Origin: Sphingopyxis sp. H053
Lineage (GTDB): Bacteria > Pseudomonadota > Alphaproteobacteria > Sphingomonadales > Sphingomonadaceae
Reading direction: 5' to 3'
Assembly (NCBI RefSeq): GCF_001468225.1
Contig: NZ_LNRU01000010.1
Span: 1 to 64,000, forward strand
DNA: 64,000 bases
Position numbers and translations under genes: made by a program. Numbering within the stretch: position 1 is the stretch's first letter; each line of letters starts with the position of its first letter. Shown here piece by piece: positions 42,778 to 51,718 of this stretch. The notes beneath the pieces are model-generated. The model was not told where the DNA came from. It worked only from the letters and a program-made list of their open reading frames with translations, and searched no databases.

Positions 42778-44511
42778 TCACGCGGCTTCGCGCTGCGGCT
42801 CGTTCTCGGCGTCCGACACAGTCAATTCGCCATGCGCCGTCACGGTCCCAACCCTGCCACGCGCCGTGTAGGCGGCGGGCGGGAAGGCCATCCATCTCGG
42901 GACCCAGCCCTCGACCTTTGTCCGGCCGTTGGTGCCGTCCAGATGGTCGCGGATGATCGTCTTCAAGGTCGCGCCCTTTTCCTTGGCATTGGCGGCGGCA
43001 ACCTCGGCTCCGCCGACCTCGGCAACCAGCGCGGTCAGCGCCTCCTTGTCGCGAAGACCGGCGAAGAAAGCGTCGTCGGCGCTCCACCATGCCGTCATGT
43101 CGATACCGATATGGAGGCCCACCGCCTCGATGGCCGCGCTCCCGGCGAATAGAGTCTCGCCCATGACAATGGCGATTACGTCCATCACCGCACGGTCGGG
43201 CAGGTCGAGCAGCCGCTGGAACAGGTCCGCGAGCGGCATGGAGTTGCCGCCGGTCACGGTGGGTTCCTCGGCATCGAAGCCGAGCAGCGCCAGCACCGCG
43301 CGCCGCTTCTCGTCGAACACCGTCTCGGCACGACTGACCTCGACGCTCTCGCGCACATCGTCATCCTTCGCCGACTGCGGCTCGACCCGCACATTCCAGA
43401 GCGGCGAACCTGCGATGGCGTGGGCAACCATCAACCGCACCGCGACCGCCGGATGACCGGTCAGTTCAGCGCGCACGGCGGCATGGCGATGAAGATCAAC
43501 ATAGGTCTGCATCCGCGAAGTCAGTTCCGGACGCGATGTCTTAGTCGCCGCCTCGATCTTCTCGCCCTTTTCAAGCCGCGCTGCCTCCTTCGCGGTGACA
43601 TAGCCCTCGTGGATATCGACCTCGCCGCTCTCGCGGACCTCGATATAGACGCGCCCGCCCTTGCGCTTGGCGGCGTGGCGATGCTCCCACTCGCGAAAAT
43701 ATTCGCCCTTGGGCAGGACGACGACCTCGCTCCAGCCCTCGTCAAGAAGGCGCGACCGGCGTTCCTCGATGGCGGCAAACTGCCCGCTCCAGAATGCGTC
43801 GCTGTCCGCGAAATAGCGATCGTCCTCGAACAGGTCTGCAATGATCGCAAGGCCGCTCGCCTCGACGTCAAACAGGGCATGGGCCGCACTGATCGCGCCG
43901 CCGCCGAAAAGCCAGTTCTTGAGCTGCTGACCCTGTGGGCAATAGGCTTCCGGGTCGTCGAACAGCGCCAGCCATGCGCGCTGCTGCGACTTTGACGCCA
44001 TTGTCAGATGGCGCACCGTGCCCGCGCTGATCTTCTCCTTCGCATAGAGCGAGCGGATGCGCGGCAAGAGGTTGCCGAGCGCGAGAATGCGCTTCACCAT
44101 TGCCTCGGGCATCCCGAACGTATCGGAAATATCCGCGATGCTGCGCCCCTCGCGAACCAGCCGCGTATAGGTGACCCATTGCGTCACTTCGTCGGCATCG
44201 CGCCGCGCGACATTCTCGATCAGCGAGGCCTCGAGCGCGGCGGCATCATCGCCTTCTTCAAGGATCGCACAGGGCATCGGCTCGGCCTCGCCCTTTTCAC
44301 CCGCGACGATGGTCGCAGCGGTGAAGCGCCGCGCTCCCGCCACGATTTCGAACGCGCCCTCGGCGCAATTCGGCCGCACGATCAGCGGAACGAGTACGCC
44401 CCGCGCGCGAACGGTTGGCAAAATGTCAGTCACGTCGGGTGCCTTTTTGGCGTAGCGCATGTTGGTTTTGCTGATCGACAGCTTGCCAAGATCGATAAAG
44501 TCGAGTTTCAT
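42778..44511 (-). CDS. Large plasmid-type ParB/RepB/Spo0J-family protein
   Basis: A 577-residue ParB-like protein. The ParB nuclease-like N-domain has LSISKTNMRYAKKAPDV and VRPNCAEGAFEIVAGARRF. The signature box follows (SLIENVARRDADEVTQW) and then an HTH (GRSIADISDTFGMPEAMVKRIL). The long C-terminal half (about 240-577) is specific to this plasmid/ICE class and has no known function. AAGGAG lies eight bases before the ATG. No parA gene is adjacent, so the role may be regulatory or related to transfer rather than partition. With the DUF2958 gene upstream it forms a pair often seen on sphingomonad plasmids and integrative elements. Confidence 0.88.
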   Translation of the reverse strand: MKLDFIDLGKLSISKTNMRYAKKAPDVTDILPTVRARGVLVPLIVRPNCAEGAFEIVAGARRFTAATIVAGEKGEAEPMPCAILEEGDDAAALEASLIENVARRDADEVTQWVTYTRLVREGRSIADISDTFGMPEAMVKRILALGNLLPRIRSLYAKEKISAGTVRHLTMASKSQQRAWLALFDDPEAYCPQGQQLKNWLFGGGAISAAHALFDVEASGLAIIADLFEDDRYFADSDAFWSGQFAAIEERRSRLLDEGWSEVVVLPKGEYFREWEHRHAAKRKGGRVYIEVRESGEVDIHEGYVTAKEAARLEKGEKIEAATKTSRPELTSRMQTYVDLHRHAAVRAELTGHPAVAVRLMVAHAIAGSPLWNVRVEPQSAKDDDVRESVEVSRAETVFDEKRRAVLALLGFDAEEPTVTGGNSMPLADLFQRLLDLPDRAVMDVIAIVMGETLFAGSAAIEAVGLHIGIDMTAWWSADDAFFAGLRDKEALTALVAEVGGAEVAAANAKEKGATLKTIIRDHLDGTNGRTKVEGWVPRWMAFPPAAYTARGRVGTVTAHGELTVSDAENEPQREAA

Positions 44512-44604
44512 GGTCTTGCTCCTTGTGAGCGTCGGTCCCGTTGTGTCTTGAAGCGTGGCGGGACCGACTATGGATGACGGCGAAACGCGCCGCCCGCGTC
44601 AGCC

Positions 44605-45048
44605 TCAGCCCTTGGGCTTCGGAAGCTCGTCGCCACGCTCGGCGCGACGGAAATTCTGTTCGGCGATGATGATCGACCCCGCGCGGCGCGCCGCAGCGGA
44701 CCAGCCTGACAGCGGAACCTCGGATGCAAAGCCCAGATCGCGCTCGATACCGAGACCGAGGGGCAGCCGCACCGACGCGAGTTCGGACAGGCTGAACGAA
44801 CCAAGTTCAGGACAGCCGAACCCAAGATCAGCCAGCCCGAACAGCGTATCGCCATCCTCCCCCAATTCGGTCGCGAGCCACGTCGCCGCGCCGACGGGCG
44901 AGAAGAGTTTGGCAACCGGCACGAAGTCCGGCTCCGCCGCACCCGCCATCACGGCAGCCCGTCGTGCCTCGTCATTCGTGCGCAAGGCGGCATGCAATTC
45001 AGCGGACAGGAGCTTGCCTCCATCACGGCGTTCGTTGGTCTTTCCCAT
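44605..45048 (-). CDS. DUF2958 domain-containing protein
   Basis: A 147-residue protein matching the DUF2958 pattern. VAKLFSPVGAATWLATELGEDGDTLFGLADLGFGCPELG carries the core, shown here only by its ends VAKLFSPVGA and GCPELG. It is followed by SLSELASVRLPLGLGIERDL, one strand-helix unit. DUF2958 proteins are small, soluble and found almost only on conjugative plasmids and integrative elements. Their function is unknown. ATG at 45,048 has GGAGG five bases upstream and is preferred over 45,060. It lies 93 bases before the ParB gene on the same strand. Confidence 0.85.
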   Translation of the reverse strand: MGKTNERRDGGKLLSAELHAALRTNDEARRAAVMAGAAEPDFVPVAKLFSPVGAATWLATELGEDGDTLFGLADLGFGCPELGSFSLSELASVRLPLGLGIERDLGFASEVPLSGWSAAARRAGSIIIAEQNFRRAERGDELPKPKG

Positions 45049-45622
45049 GTCATCCTCCATTCCGCCCCCTAACCATCAGGCCCCCGGCGGAGCGGGGGTG
45101 GGCGGCGAGAACGACCTGCCGGGCGCGGCCAGGACGGCGGCCCGCACCCGAAGGGCTGGAACGAAGAGGAAGAGCCGCGCAGCGGCTTGCGGGACGCCGG
45201 GACGCGTCCAGAGGGGAGAGCCGGCCAACCCAGCGACAGACGGGAGGCCGATCAAAAACGCCGCCGCGCACTGCGCGGTGCCATTATCCTCGTCAGCCAT
45301 GACGACTGATCCGCCGCGACGGCGGACTAAGAGTAGGATCGCGCTCTCGGACCGGCCGCGGGCGTTGCGGGGTGCGTGCGCAGATGTGCTTAGCCGCCGC
45401 ACCGCCAAGATAGCCGGCCGAGTGCGCAGCGCGGTCAGGACAGACGCGCGATCCCTGTCGGCGCCTGCCGCCGGCAGCGAGCGCTCATTAGCAACCGCGT
45501 CCAATATCGGGGGCGTCGCGGGGGCGGCCAGCCCCTGCGGAAGGGGTGCGGACGGACAATAGGCTGGCCGTCAGGGGAAGGCTTTCCCCACTTGCTCCAT
45601 TTTCTGGCGGGCTGGCGCGTCG
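45049..45622. other. Gene-poor GC-rich stretch in the island
   Basis: About 570 bases. Open frames exist on both strands (the longest is a 142-codon minus-strand frame at 45,076-45,504), but all read as Arg/Ala/Pro-rich low-complexity text without a ribosome-binding site. I see no gene, RNA or clear repeat. It could be a remnant or a plasmid maintenance or origin region, but nothing proves that. Confidence 0.4.
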
Positions 45623-45751
45623 CTATGGGCCAAGCAGATAGCCAAGCGCCTTGCCCAATCCAACGATGAATGAGCCCCCGACGAGCAGCGTCGCAATCCA
45701 GAATTCAATTGCTAGCGCTCGGTCTCGCCGTTTTCTACTTCGCTTGCCCAT
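45623..45751 (-). CDS. Possible 42-residue single-pass membrane peptide
   Basis: A short minus-strand frame. A basic start (MGKRSRKRRDRALAIEF) is followed by one hydrophobic segment (IATLLVGGSFIVGLGKAL) and the end GYLLGP. The charge order (positive outside the segment at the N-terminus) fits an inner-membrane peptide. GGGAG lies only one base before the ATG, too close to be a good site. The real peptide-like composition contrasts with the neighbouring shadow frames. It could be a small membrane protein of the mobile element. Confidence 0.35.
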   Translation of the reverse strand: MGKRSRKRRDRALAIEFWIATLLVGGSFIVGLGKALGYLLGP

Positions 45752-46069
45752 GCTCCCGGTATGACATGGAGAAATATTGTAGGAAACCGGCCTTACCCGC
45801 GAAAAGCGCGAAATAGGATATTGGTGCCCGACCCGGTCCCGAAAGGGATAGGGGCCCGGGACCGGGCACCCATCGCGCCGGCCAAAAGGCTGGCAGCGAA
45901 TGCAAATGCTGCGGTTTTGCTTCCTTCATCGCGCGGGCTCGCTGATGGTTGCATAGATCTTGGAGTCACCCGAGAGCCAGCGTTGCGAGTTGAAAATGCT
46001 TCTCCACATTTGAGCTCTTCTGAGCTAAAATTCTGGCCACAAACAAGATCTGCAATGGGGAGTCGCAGG

Positions 46070-46405
46070 ATGCTAATCGCTTCAATTCTCTTGGCCGCTA
46101 TGGCGCCGGCGCCAGCTGGCAATGTCGACTCGACGCGCGCCGCTTTCACCAAATGCCTGCGGGAGCATCTCAAGAAGCAGCTCGAGGCGAAAGTGGGCGA
46201 AGGCGAGTTCGAACTTTCAGTGAAGTCGGCTTGCGAGACCGAGCAGTCCGCCTTCAAGACTGCGGTCACTGCAACCAATCGTGCCGGCGGGGACTCCCAG
46301 GCCGACGCCGAAGAAAATGCCCAGATGCAGATCGACGATTATCACGCCAACTTCACCGACAAGTTCAAGGATTATGCGTCGACAAACACCCTCCCGGGGG
46401 AATGA
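46070..46405 (+). CDS. Small secreted Cys-pair protein, unknown function
   Basis: A 111-residue protein. MLIASILLAAMAPAPAGN looks like a signal peptide. The mature part is helical and charged, with Cys in TKCLREHLKKQLEAK and SACETEQSAF, which could form one disulfide, then an acidic/polar stretch ending NTLPGE. GGGGAG is seven bases upstream of ATG 46,070, so the much longer frame from 45,761 is rejected. The layout resembles small periplasmic proteins of sphingomonads. No partner is identified, and it lies within the accessory island. Confidence 0.55.
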   Translation: MLIASILLAAMAPAPAGNVDSTRAAFTKCLREHLKKQLEAKVGEGEFELSVKSACETEQSAFKTAVTATNRAGGDSQADAEENAQMQIDDYHANFTDKFKDYASTNTLPGE

Positions 46406-46427
46406 CAGGCACACCGGCTCGTCCGCG

Positions 46428-46787
46428 TTAGTGTCGCACTGGCGCGGACAGCCGTTCATCCATCAGCATCAGCAGTTCGCGCAGCTTGAAGCGAAGCACG
46501 CCTAGCTCGAGGCTAACGGCGGCTTCGGGGCGACCGGCCGCGATCAGCAAATGACGAAGCAGTTCGTCCGAGTGCCGCATCAGCGCCAGCAGATGCGATC
46601 CGCACGGCGCATGAGTTCCCGCGAGCCAGTGTTTGACGCATCGCTCGCTGGCGCCGGTCCAGCGCATGAGCGTCTTCACGGCGCGATGGGTCTTACCCAC
46701 GTCCTCGATCAAAGCGACAGACACCAGTTCGGCGAACGTGATGTCCGCTTGGCGGTACGGAAAATCCTTGCCCGTTTTCGGCAACAT
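46428..46787 (-). CDS. Small helix-turn-helix-type protein
   Basis: A 119-residue protein. The centre (about 35-75) reads AVKTLMRWTGASERCVKHWLAG, then HAPCGSHLLALMRHSDELL. This resembles a small HTH family often found beside phage or recombinase genes, where the pattern WTGASERTVKNWL recurs. The C-terminal part is helical (LELGVLRFKLRELLMLMDE). It is divergent from the serine recombinase with about 100 bases between, which suits a regulator of that gene. Function beyond this is inferred. Confidence 0.65.
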   Translation of the reverse strand: MLPKTGKDFPYRQADITFAELVSVALIEDVGKTHRAVKTLMRWTGASERCVKHWLAGTHAPCGSHLLALMRHSDELLRHLLIAAGRPEAAVSLELGVLRFKLRELLMLMDERLSAPVRH

Positions 46788-46890
46788 CTTACCTCTCCTT
46801 GCCGTCTATATTCGCCCCGATGCACGTCATCGACTCGCAAGGCGCTGAATAGACGGCGCCTTCGAGCCATCCTCTCTGAAGTCGGGGGCG

Positions 46891-48468
46891 GTGAAGTTGG
46901 CAAATTGGCCCGAACAACAAGTCCCCAAAGGCCAGCCGGTCCCGCCGTCCGTTCGCGCGGCCGAATATGTCCGTATGTCCACCGACCACCAGCGCTATTC
47001 CACCGAAAATCAGGGTGACGCGATCCGGCATTACGCGGCGGCGCGGGGGATTGAGATCGTCCGTACCTACGCGGACTCCGGAAAGAGCGGGCTCAGCATC
47101 GACGGGCGCGATGCCCTCAAGCAGTTGATCGAAGACGTGCAGGCCGGAACGACCGATTTCACGATGGTCCTCGTCTACGATGTCAGTCGCTGGGGCCGGT
47201 TCCAGGATGCCGATGAAAGCGCCTATTACGAATATATCTGCAAGCGCGCCGGGATAGCCGTCGAATATTGCGCCGAGCAGTTCGACAATGACGGCAGCCC
47301 CGTCTCGACCATCGTGAAGGGCGTCAAGCGAGCGATGGCGGGCGAATATAGCCGCGAGCTTTCGGCGAAGGTGTTCGCGGGACAGGGGCGGCTGATCGAG
47401 AAAGGTTACCGTCAGGGCGGCGGCGCGGGGTTCGGATTGCGTCGAACGCTTCTCGACGAGCGGGGCCAAGTAAAAAGCGTGCTGAAACGCGGCGAGCACA
47501 AGAGTATCCAGACCGACCGCGTGATCCTGACGCTGGGTCCGGCGGAGGAAGTGGAAGTCGTGCGCGACGTTTATCGGGCGTTCGTGCACGACCGGCGCAG
47601 TGAGGCGCAAATCGCCGACACGCTCAACTGCCGCGGCATCCGGACCGATCTCGACCGTCCGTGGACCCGCGGAACTGTGCACCAGTTGCTGATCAACGAG
47701 AAATACACGGGCGACAATGTCTGGAACCGGCAATCGTTCAAGCTCAAGAAAAAGCGGGTACGCAACGATCCTTCAATCTGGATTCGAGCCGAGGGCGCAT
47801 TCGAAGCAATCGTCGAACGCGACCTCTTCGAGGCCGCGCGGTCGATCATCGGCACCCGCTCCTTCCGACTGAGCGACGAGGAGATGTTGAGTTCGCTCCG
47901 CCAGCTCTACGAACGCCGGGGGCTGCTTTCGGGACTGATCATCGACGAAAGCGACAGCATGGCCTCGAGTAGTGCTTATGGCTCCCGGTTCGGGAGCCTG
48001 CTCCAGGCCTATAGTCTGGTCGGCTACCGGCCGGATCATGATTACCGATATATCGAAATCAATCGGGCGCTCCGCCAGCTCCATCCTGACGTGATCAAAG
48101 GAGTCCTCGATGGGCTGGGGGCGATGGGCAGCCTGGTCGAGCGCGACACCGCTGGCGAACGGCTCGTCGTCAATCGCGAATTCAGCCTTTCGGTGATCAT
48201 CGCGCGGTGCACCTCGACACCGACCGGTTTGCTGCGCTGGAAGCCTCGCTTCGACACGGCCCTTCTTCCCGACATTACCATCGTTGTCCGGATGGATCGG
48301 ATGAACCGGCAGCCGCTCGACTATTATCTGTTTCCGCGGATCGACGTCGCGGCAAGCCGCTTACGGCTAGCCGAGGAGAATGGACTTGGACTCGATGCCT
48401 ATCGGTTCGAGTGCCTCGACTATCTGTATCACATCGCGGCGCCCGTCTGCCTGCCGGAGGCCGCGTGA
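46891..48468 (+). CDS. Large serine recombinase
   Basis: A 525-residue site-specific recombinase. The resolvase-type catalytic domain starts AAEYVRMSTDHQRYSTENQ with nucleophile Ser30, then DSGKSGLSIDGRD and VYDVSRWGRFQD, the expected arginine-bearing motifs. A recombinase domain follows (GFGLRR, then LNCRGIRTDLDRPWT and LLINEKYTGDNVW). The usual zinc-ribbon cysteines are not evident, and the C-terminal third is atypical. The GTG start has GGGGGCG just before it. It is followed with a one-base overlap by two ParB/RepB-like genes, forming a coupled three-gene unit that may move or maintain the element. Confidence 0.9.
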   Translation: MKLANWPEQQVPKGQPVPPSVRAAEYVRMSTDHQRYSTENQGDAIRHYAAARGIEIVRTYADSGKSGLSIDGRDALKQLIEDVQAGTTDFTMVLVYDVSRWGRFQDADESAYYEYICKRAGIAVEYCAEQFDNDGSPVSTIVKGVKRAMAGEYSRELSAKVFAGQGRLIEKGYRQGGGAGFGLRRTLLDERGQVKSVLKRGEHKSIQTDRVILTLGPAEEVEVVRDVYRAFVHDRRSEAQIADTLNCRGIRTDLDRPWTRGTVHQLLINEKYTGDNVWNRQSFKLKKKRVRNDPSIWIRAEGAFEAIVERDLFEAARSIIGTRSFRLSDEEMLSSLRQLYERRGLLSGLIIDESDSMASSSAYGSRFGSLLQAYSLVGYRPDHDYRYIEINRALRQLHPDVIKGVLDGLGAMGSLVERDTAGERLVVNREFSLSVIIARCTSTPTGLLRWKPRFDTALLPDITIVVRMDRMNRQPLDYYLFPRIDVAASRLRLAEENGLGLDAYRFECLDYLYHIAAPVCLPEAA

Positions 48469-49367
48469 TGTCAGCGTCGCGATCCCAGCATATCGAGATG
48501 GTTCCCATTTCGCAGATCAACATCCTCAACCCGCGCGGGCGGAACAAAAGGCAGCACCGCGAGATCGTCGACAGCATCGAGACGATCGGGCTCAAACGTC
48601 CGATTACCGTCAGTCGGCGAACCGGCAAGGACGGGCCGGTCTATGATCTTGTTTGCGGCGAGGGGCGGCTCGAAGCGTTCCAGCTGCTCGGGCAGTCGGA
48701 AATTCCCGCCGTGGTCATCGAAGCGACAGAGAGCGAATGCTTGGTGATGAGCCTTGTCGAGAATATCGCTCGGCGCCATCACCGGCCGATCGACCTCATC
48801 CGGGAAGTCGGGGAGCTTCGGAAGCGCGGACACACGGAAACCGCGATCGGAGAGAAGATCGGCGTCTCGCCCTCATGGGTCAATCTGGTGTTGAACCTCA
48901 TTTCCCGTGGCGAGGAACGGTTGCTGGCCGCCGTCGAGACGGGGCTCATTCCGATCACGCTCGCGATCGAAATTTCACGCGCGGAATCGGACGAGGCGCA
49001 GCGCATCCTCCTCGACGCATACGAAAAAGGCGATTTGAGGGGCAAGAAGCTAACGGCGGTCCGGCGGCTTTTGGAAGCGCGGCTCGAAGCGCACAATAAG
49101 GGCGTGGCTCATGGGCGGCTCGGCCGAAAAAGGAACTCGCGTCGGCTGACCGCGAGCCAGCTCATGGAAATCTACCAGCGCGAAGCGGAAAAACAGCGAC
49201 TGCTCGTCAAGAAATCGGAATTTGCGCAGACCCGTCTGTTGTTCGTGGTCGAGGCGATGCGGGAACTCCTGTCCGATGATGGCTTCCGCACGATGCTGCG
49301 CGCCGAGAGTCTCGATCAGGTGCCGCGCTGGCTCGAACTCAGGATGGCTGGCCATGTCGCAGACTGA
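48468..49367 (+). CDS. ParB-domain protein (first of two after the recombinase)
   Basis: A 299-residue protein. The ParB N-domain includes IEMVPISQINILNPRGRNKR and LVCGEGRLEAFQLLG, then SLVENIARRHHRPIDLIRE, the ParB box. An HTH follows (TETAIGEKIGVSPSWVNLVL). The C-terminal part (200-299) is charged and helical. It is translated from a TGATG overlap with the recombinase stop, and its end overlaps the next ParB-like gene by 14 bases. No ParA is present, so it more likely regulates or assists the recombinase, or binds DNA sites on the element, than segregates it. Confidence 0.85.
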   Translation: MSASRSQHIEMVPISQINILNPRGRNKRQHREIVDSIETIGLKRPITVSRRTGKDGPVYDLVCGEGRLEAFQLLGQSEIPAVVIEATESECLVMSLVENIARRHHRPIDLIREVGELRKRGHTETAIGEKIGVSPSWVNLVLNLISRGEERLLAAVETGLIPITLAIEISRAESDEAQRILLDAYEKGDLRGKKLTAVRRLLEARLEAHNKGVAHGRLGRKRNSRRLTASQLMEIYQREAEKQRLLVKKSEFAQTRLLFVVEAMRELLSDDGFRTMLRAESLDQVPRWLELRMAGHVAD

Positions 49368-50292
49368 AGTTGGCCAGGTCCGTGCCGCGTTCGACCGGGA
49401 TTTCGTCACCGTATCCATCGACGCGATCGTTCCGCTCAAGAGTTTGCGGCAAGGCGCGCTAGAAAGCGGCAAATACGCTCAGATACTCTGCTCCATCAAA
49501 GCGATCGGGTTGGTCGAAGCGCCCGCCGTGATCCCCGCACCGGGGCATGACGGACGCTATTATCTGCTCGATGGACATTTGCGTATCGAAGCGCTCAAGC
49601 AGTTGGGCATCGACACAGTCGAGTGCCTGCTGGCGACCGACGAAGATACCTATACCTACAACAAGCGGATCAGTCGGCTGCCCCCCGTCCAGGAGCATCG
49701 GATGATCGTTCGGGCAGTGGAGCGTGGCGTCGCGCCCGCCCAGATCGCAGAGGCGCTGGGGCTGGAAGCGGACACCGTTGTGAAGCGCTTCCGCCTTCTC
49801 GATGGGATTAGCGCGGACGTCGCCGAAAAACTGAAGGATACCAACTGCTCGATCAAGGTATTTGATCTTCTCCGACGCATGTCGCCGCTACGCCAGATTG
49901 AAGCTGCGGACCTGATGGCCGGGCAGAATAACTTCAGCTCAGTATTTGCCAGTGCACTGCTTGCGGCAACGTCTCCGGACCAACTGGTAAAGCAAAAGGG
50001 TCGGCCGGGCCGGCCTGCAACTCCCGACGGCCAGCAGATCGCGCGAATGGAACGCGAACTCGCGGTTCTGCAGACAAGGATCACCTCAGTGGAGGACAGC
50101 TACGGTATCGACAATCTGCACTTAACGCTTGCGCGGGGCTATCTGTCAAAGCTGCTCGCCAATCCCAACATCTCCCGCTGGCTCACACGCTACCGCCAGG
50201 ATTATCTCGCCGAATTTGAGCGGATTGCCGAGATCGAAACCTTGACTGTCGCAACCGAACCGTCTCCGCCTCAAATTGCGCCTGCCGTATAG
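49354..50292 (+). CDS. RepB-like plasmid-partitioning-type protein
   Basis: A 312-residue ParB-superfamily protein. The N-domain has VSIDAIVPLKSLRQGAL and YYLLDGHLRIEALKQLG, with Asp-Gly-His in place of the usual Gly-Glu-Arg box. An HTH follows (APAQIAEALGLEADTVVKRF). The C-terminal part (about 190-300) resembles the RepB C-terminal domain family. ATG at 49,354 lies inside the previous gene and is the only sensible start. It closes the recombinase-ParB-RepB unit, a set that recurs in alphaproteobacterial islands, and precedes 110 bases of intergenic DNA. Confidence 0.8.
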   Translation: MSQTEVGQVRAAFDRDFVTVSIDAIVPLKSLRQGALESGKYAQILCSIKAIGLVEAPAVIPAPGHDGRYYLLDGHLRIEALKQLGIDTVECLLATDEDTYTYNKRISRLPPVQEHRMIVRAVERGVAPAQIAEALGLEADTVVKRFRLLDGISADVAEKLKDTNCSIKVFDLLRRMSPLRQIEAADLMAGQNNFSSVFASALLAATSPDQLVKQKGRPGRPATPDGQQIARMERELAVLQTRITSVEDSYGIDNLHLTLARGYLSKLLANPNISRWLTRYRQDYLAEFERIAEIETLTVATEPSPPQIAPAV

Positions 50293-50402
50293 TTTCAGCC
50301 CTGCAAGACTCTTTGCCGTAAGCAATGAATTACGGTTCTATTATGGATGTAATAGTTTCTCGACCGAAGCGCTGTGATCAGCGATAATGAAGCGGGGGAC
50401 TT

Positions 50403-51068
50403 ATGGCATTAGACCAAATTCATCTTCGCAAGCTGCTCAAGATCATGTTTCTCGATGCGGCAAAACAGCAGTCGGAGCTTCGCAAGGATATTCGCGAGCA
50501 GCTAGCTCGCGAAGCGGGAGAGGGTGGGTCGGGCGGCGATTTCTATGCGCCTTTTTGGGCGGACGCCAAAACCCACGTGTTCGGAACCGGCGATCTGCAT
50601 CAACTGGCCGACGCCCGGATCGCGGCGAACGGAACAAGAGCCAACCTCTATCCTCAGCTGCGGCAAGGCTTCCTGCTTTGGTGGGATCAGCGACGCCGGT
50701 GGACGAATGAACCGTTCCGCCCCGGTAGGGCGTTGAAAGCCTACTTTCCTTTCCCCGGCCTCGACGCGACAATTAAGATCGACAGTATATTGTCGGTCCG
50801 TGACGGTCTTGATGCCGAGCGCGCGGTATATCCCTATTTCGCGCCGAACCCCGAACTTTCTGAAGCTGCCGCGCGACTGGGCTTATGGTTGCTCACTCGA
50901 GCGCTACCGGCGGTGCCGGCCGAGGAGTTCAGAATCTTGGACGTCATCCGCGGTCGTACCTTTGCGCTCGACCGCAACCCGCTTCGCGGAGATGAAGAGG
51001 CTGAGTTTCGTCGCCGCTACTCGCAGCTCTTGTTGCAGCGCGAATCGCTGCGCCGAGAATATGACTAA
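50403..51068 (+). CDS. Hypothetical protein (221 aa), island gene
   Basis: A 221-residue soluble protein. Helical beginning (LRKLLKIMFLDAAKQQSELRKDI), Gly-rich turn near 40, then an aromatic middle (DFYAPFWADAK, FLLWWDQRRRW) and a charged helical end. It has no motif I recognise. It has no start-stop overlap with its neighbours; the next gene is 152 bases away. Its place between a recombinase unit and a restriction system suggests cargo of the element, possibly a phage- or plasmid-related effector, but that is only position. Confidence 0.6.
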   Translation: MALDQIHLRKLLKIMFLDAAKQQSELRKDIREQLAREAGEGGSGGDFYAPFWADAKTHVFGTGDLHQLADARIAANGTRANLYPQLRQGFLLWWDQRRRWTNEPFRPGRALKAYFPFPGLDATIKIDSILSVRDGLDAERAVYPYFAPNPELSEAAARLGLWLLTRALPAVPAEEFRILDVIRGRTFALDRNPLRGDEEAEFRRRYSQLLLQRESLRREYD

Positions 51069-51220
51069 TAGTGAGCGATGAGCAGCGCGGAGCCACCACA
51101 ACGAGTTCCGCCGACGCTATCGATGCCGTCTCGGGCGCCGGACTCCCGCCGGAACGAGTGCCGACCGCGATGGAGGCTTCCGTTTCATTCACTATTCCCG
51201 CGCATGATCCATAAGGAGCC

Positions 51221-51622
51221 ATGAACGAGATAGAAATCCACGCCCAAGTGGCCACCGTCGATTGTTGGTCATGCGGGGCTGAGTTCATCATCGCGTCAGC
51301 AATCCGACTGACGCGGGGTGATGAGACCGCCGAATGCGACATCGCCGACTTCACGGAGTTCCCGCAACTCGCCGCCACCTTATCGGACTGTCTGTCAGCC
51401 ATCGCCAATCTGGGGCCGCTGAAACTTCGCCACAGCGCGACCGTCGGTGGTTCCTATTTCAGTAACGGGTGCGCTCACTGCGACGCGCTGTTCGGCCGCC
51501 ATTTCGAGATCGCCACACGAAATGAGGAACGGCTTGGCGCGTCCTTTACCGCGCCCGCTGTAGATGGATGGGGCAAGATGCTTGGTGATCTTCTCGCGTC
51601 GAATGATGGACACCTGTTCTAA
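51221..51622 (+). CDS. Hypothetical protein with two Cys pairs (zinc-ribbon-like)
   Basis: A 133-residue protein. Cys pairs DCWSCGAEF (about 14-22) and NGCAHCDALFG (near 82-92) would make a four-cysteine zinc ribbon. The region between is beta-rich with DIADFTEFPQLA. The C-terminal 30 residues look like a helix tail. No enzyme motif is seen. It lies between the 50,403 hypothetical gene and the restriction-modification operon, with clean intergenic DNA on both sides. It may bind nucleic acid; the function is not known. Confidence 0.6.
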   Translation: MNEIEIHAQVATVDCWSCGAEFIIASAIRLTRGDETAECDIADFTEFPQLAATLSDCLSAIANLGPLKLRHSATVGGSYFSNGCAHCDALFGRHFEIATRNEERLGASFTAPAVDGWGKMLGDLLASNDGHLF

Positions 51623-51718
51623 CGCGCGAGCGCATTTCATAGGTTCCGCGTGAGGGAAAAATGTTCTCTATTTGTTCCTACCCCTTGCGCCTGATTCGAC
51701 ACCTTGATAAGGTGAGTC

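Noticed and set aside
45076..45504. 142-codon minus-strand frame in the gene-poor part of the island
   Set aside because: Ala/Arg/Pro-rich, no ribosome-binding site, and a plus-strand frame in the same place looks equally random.
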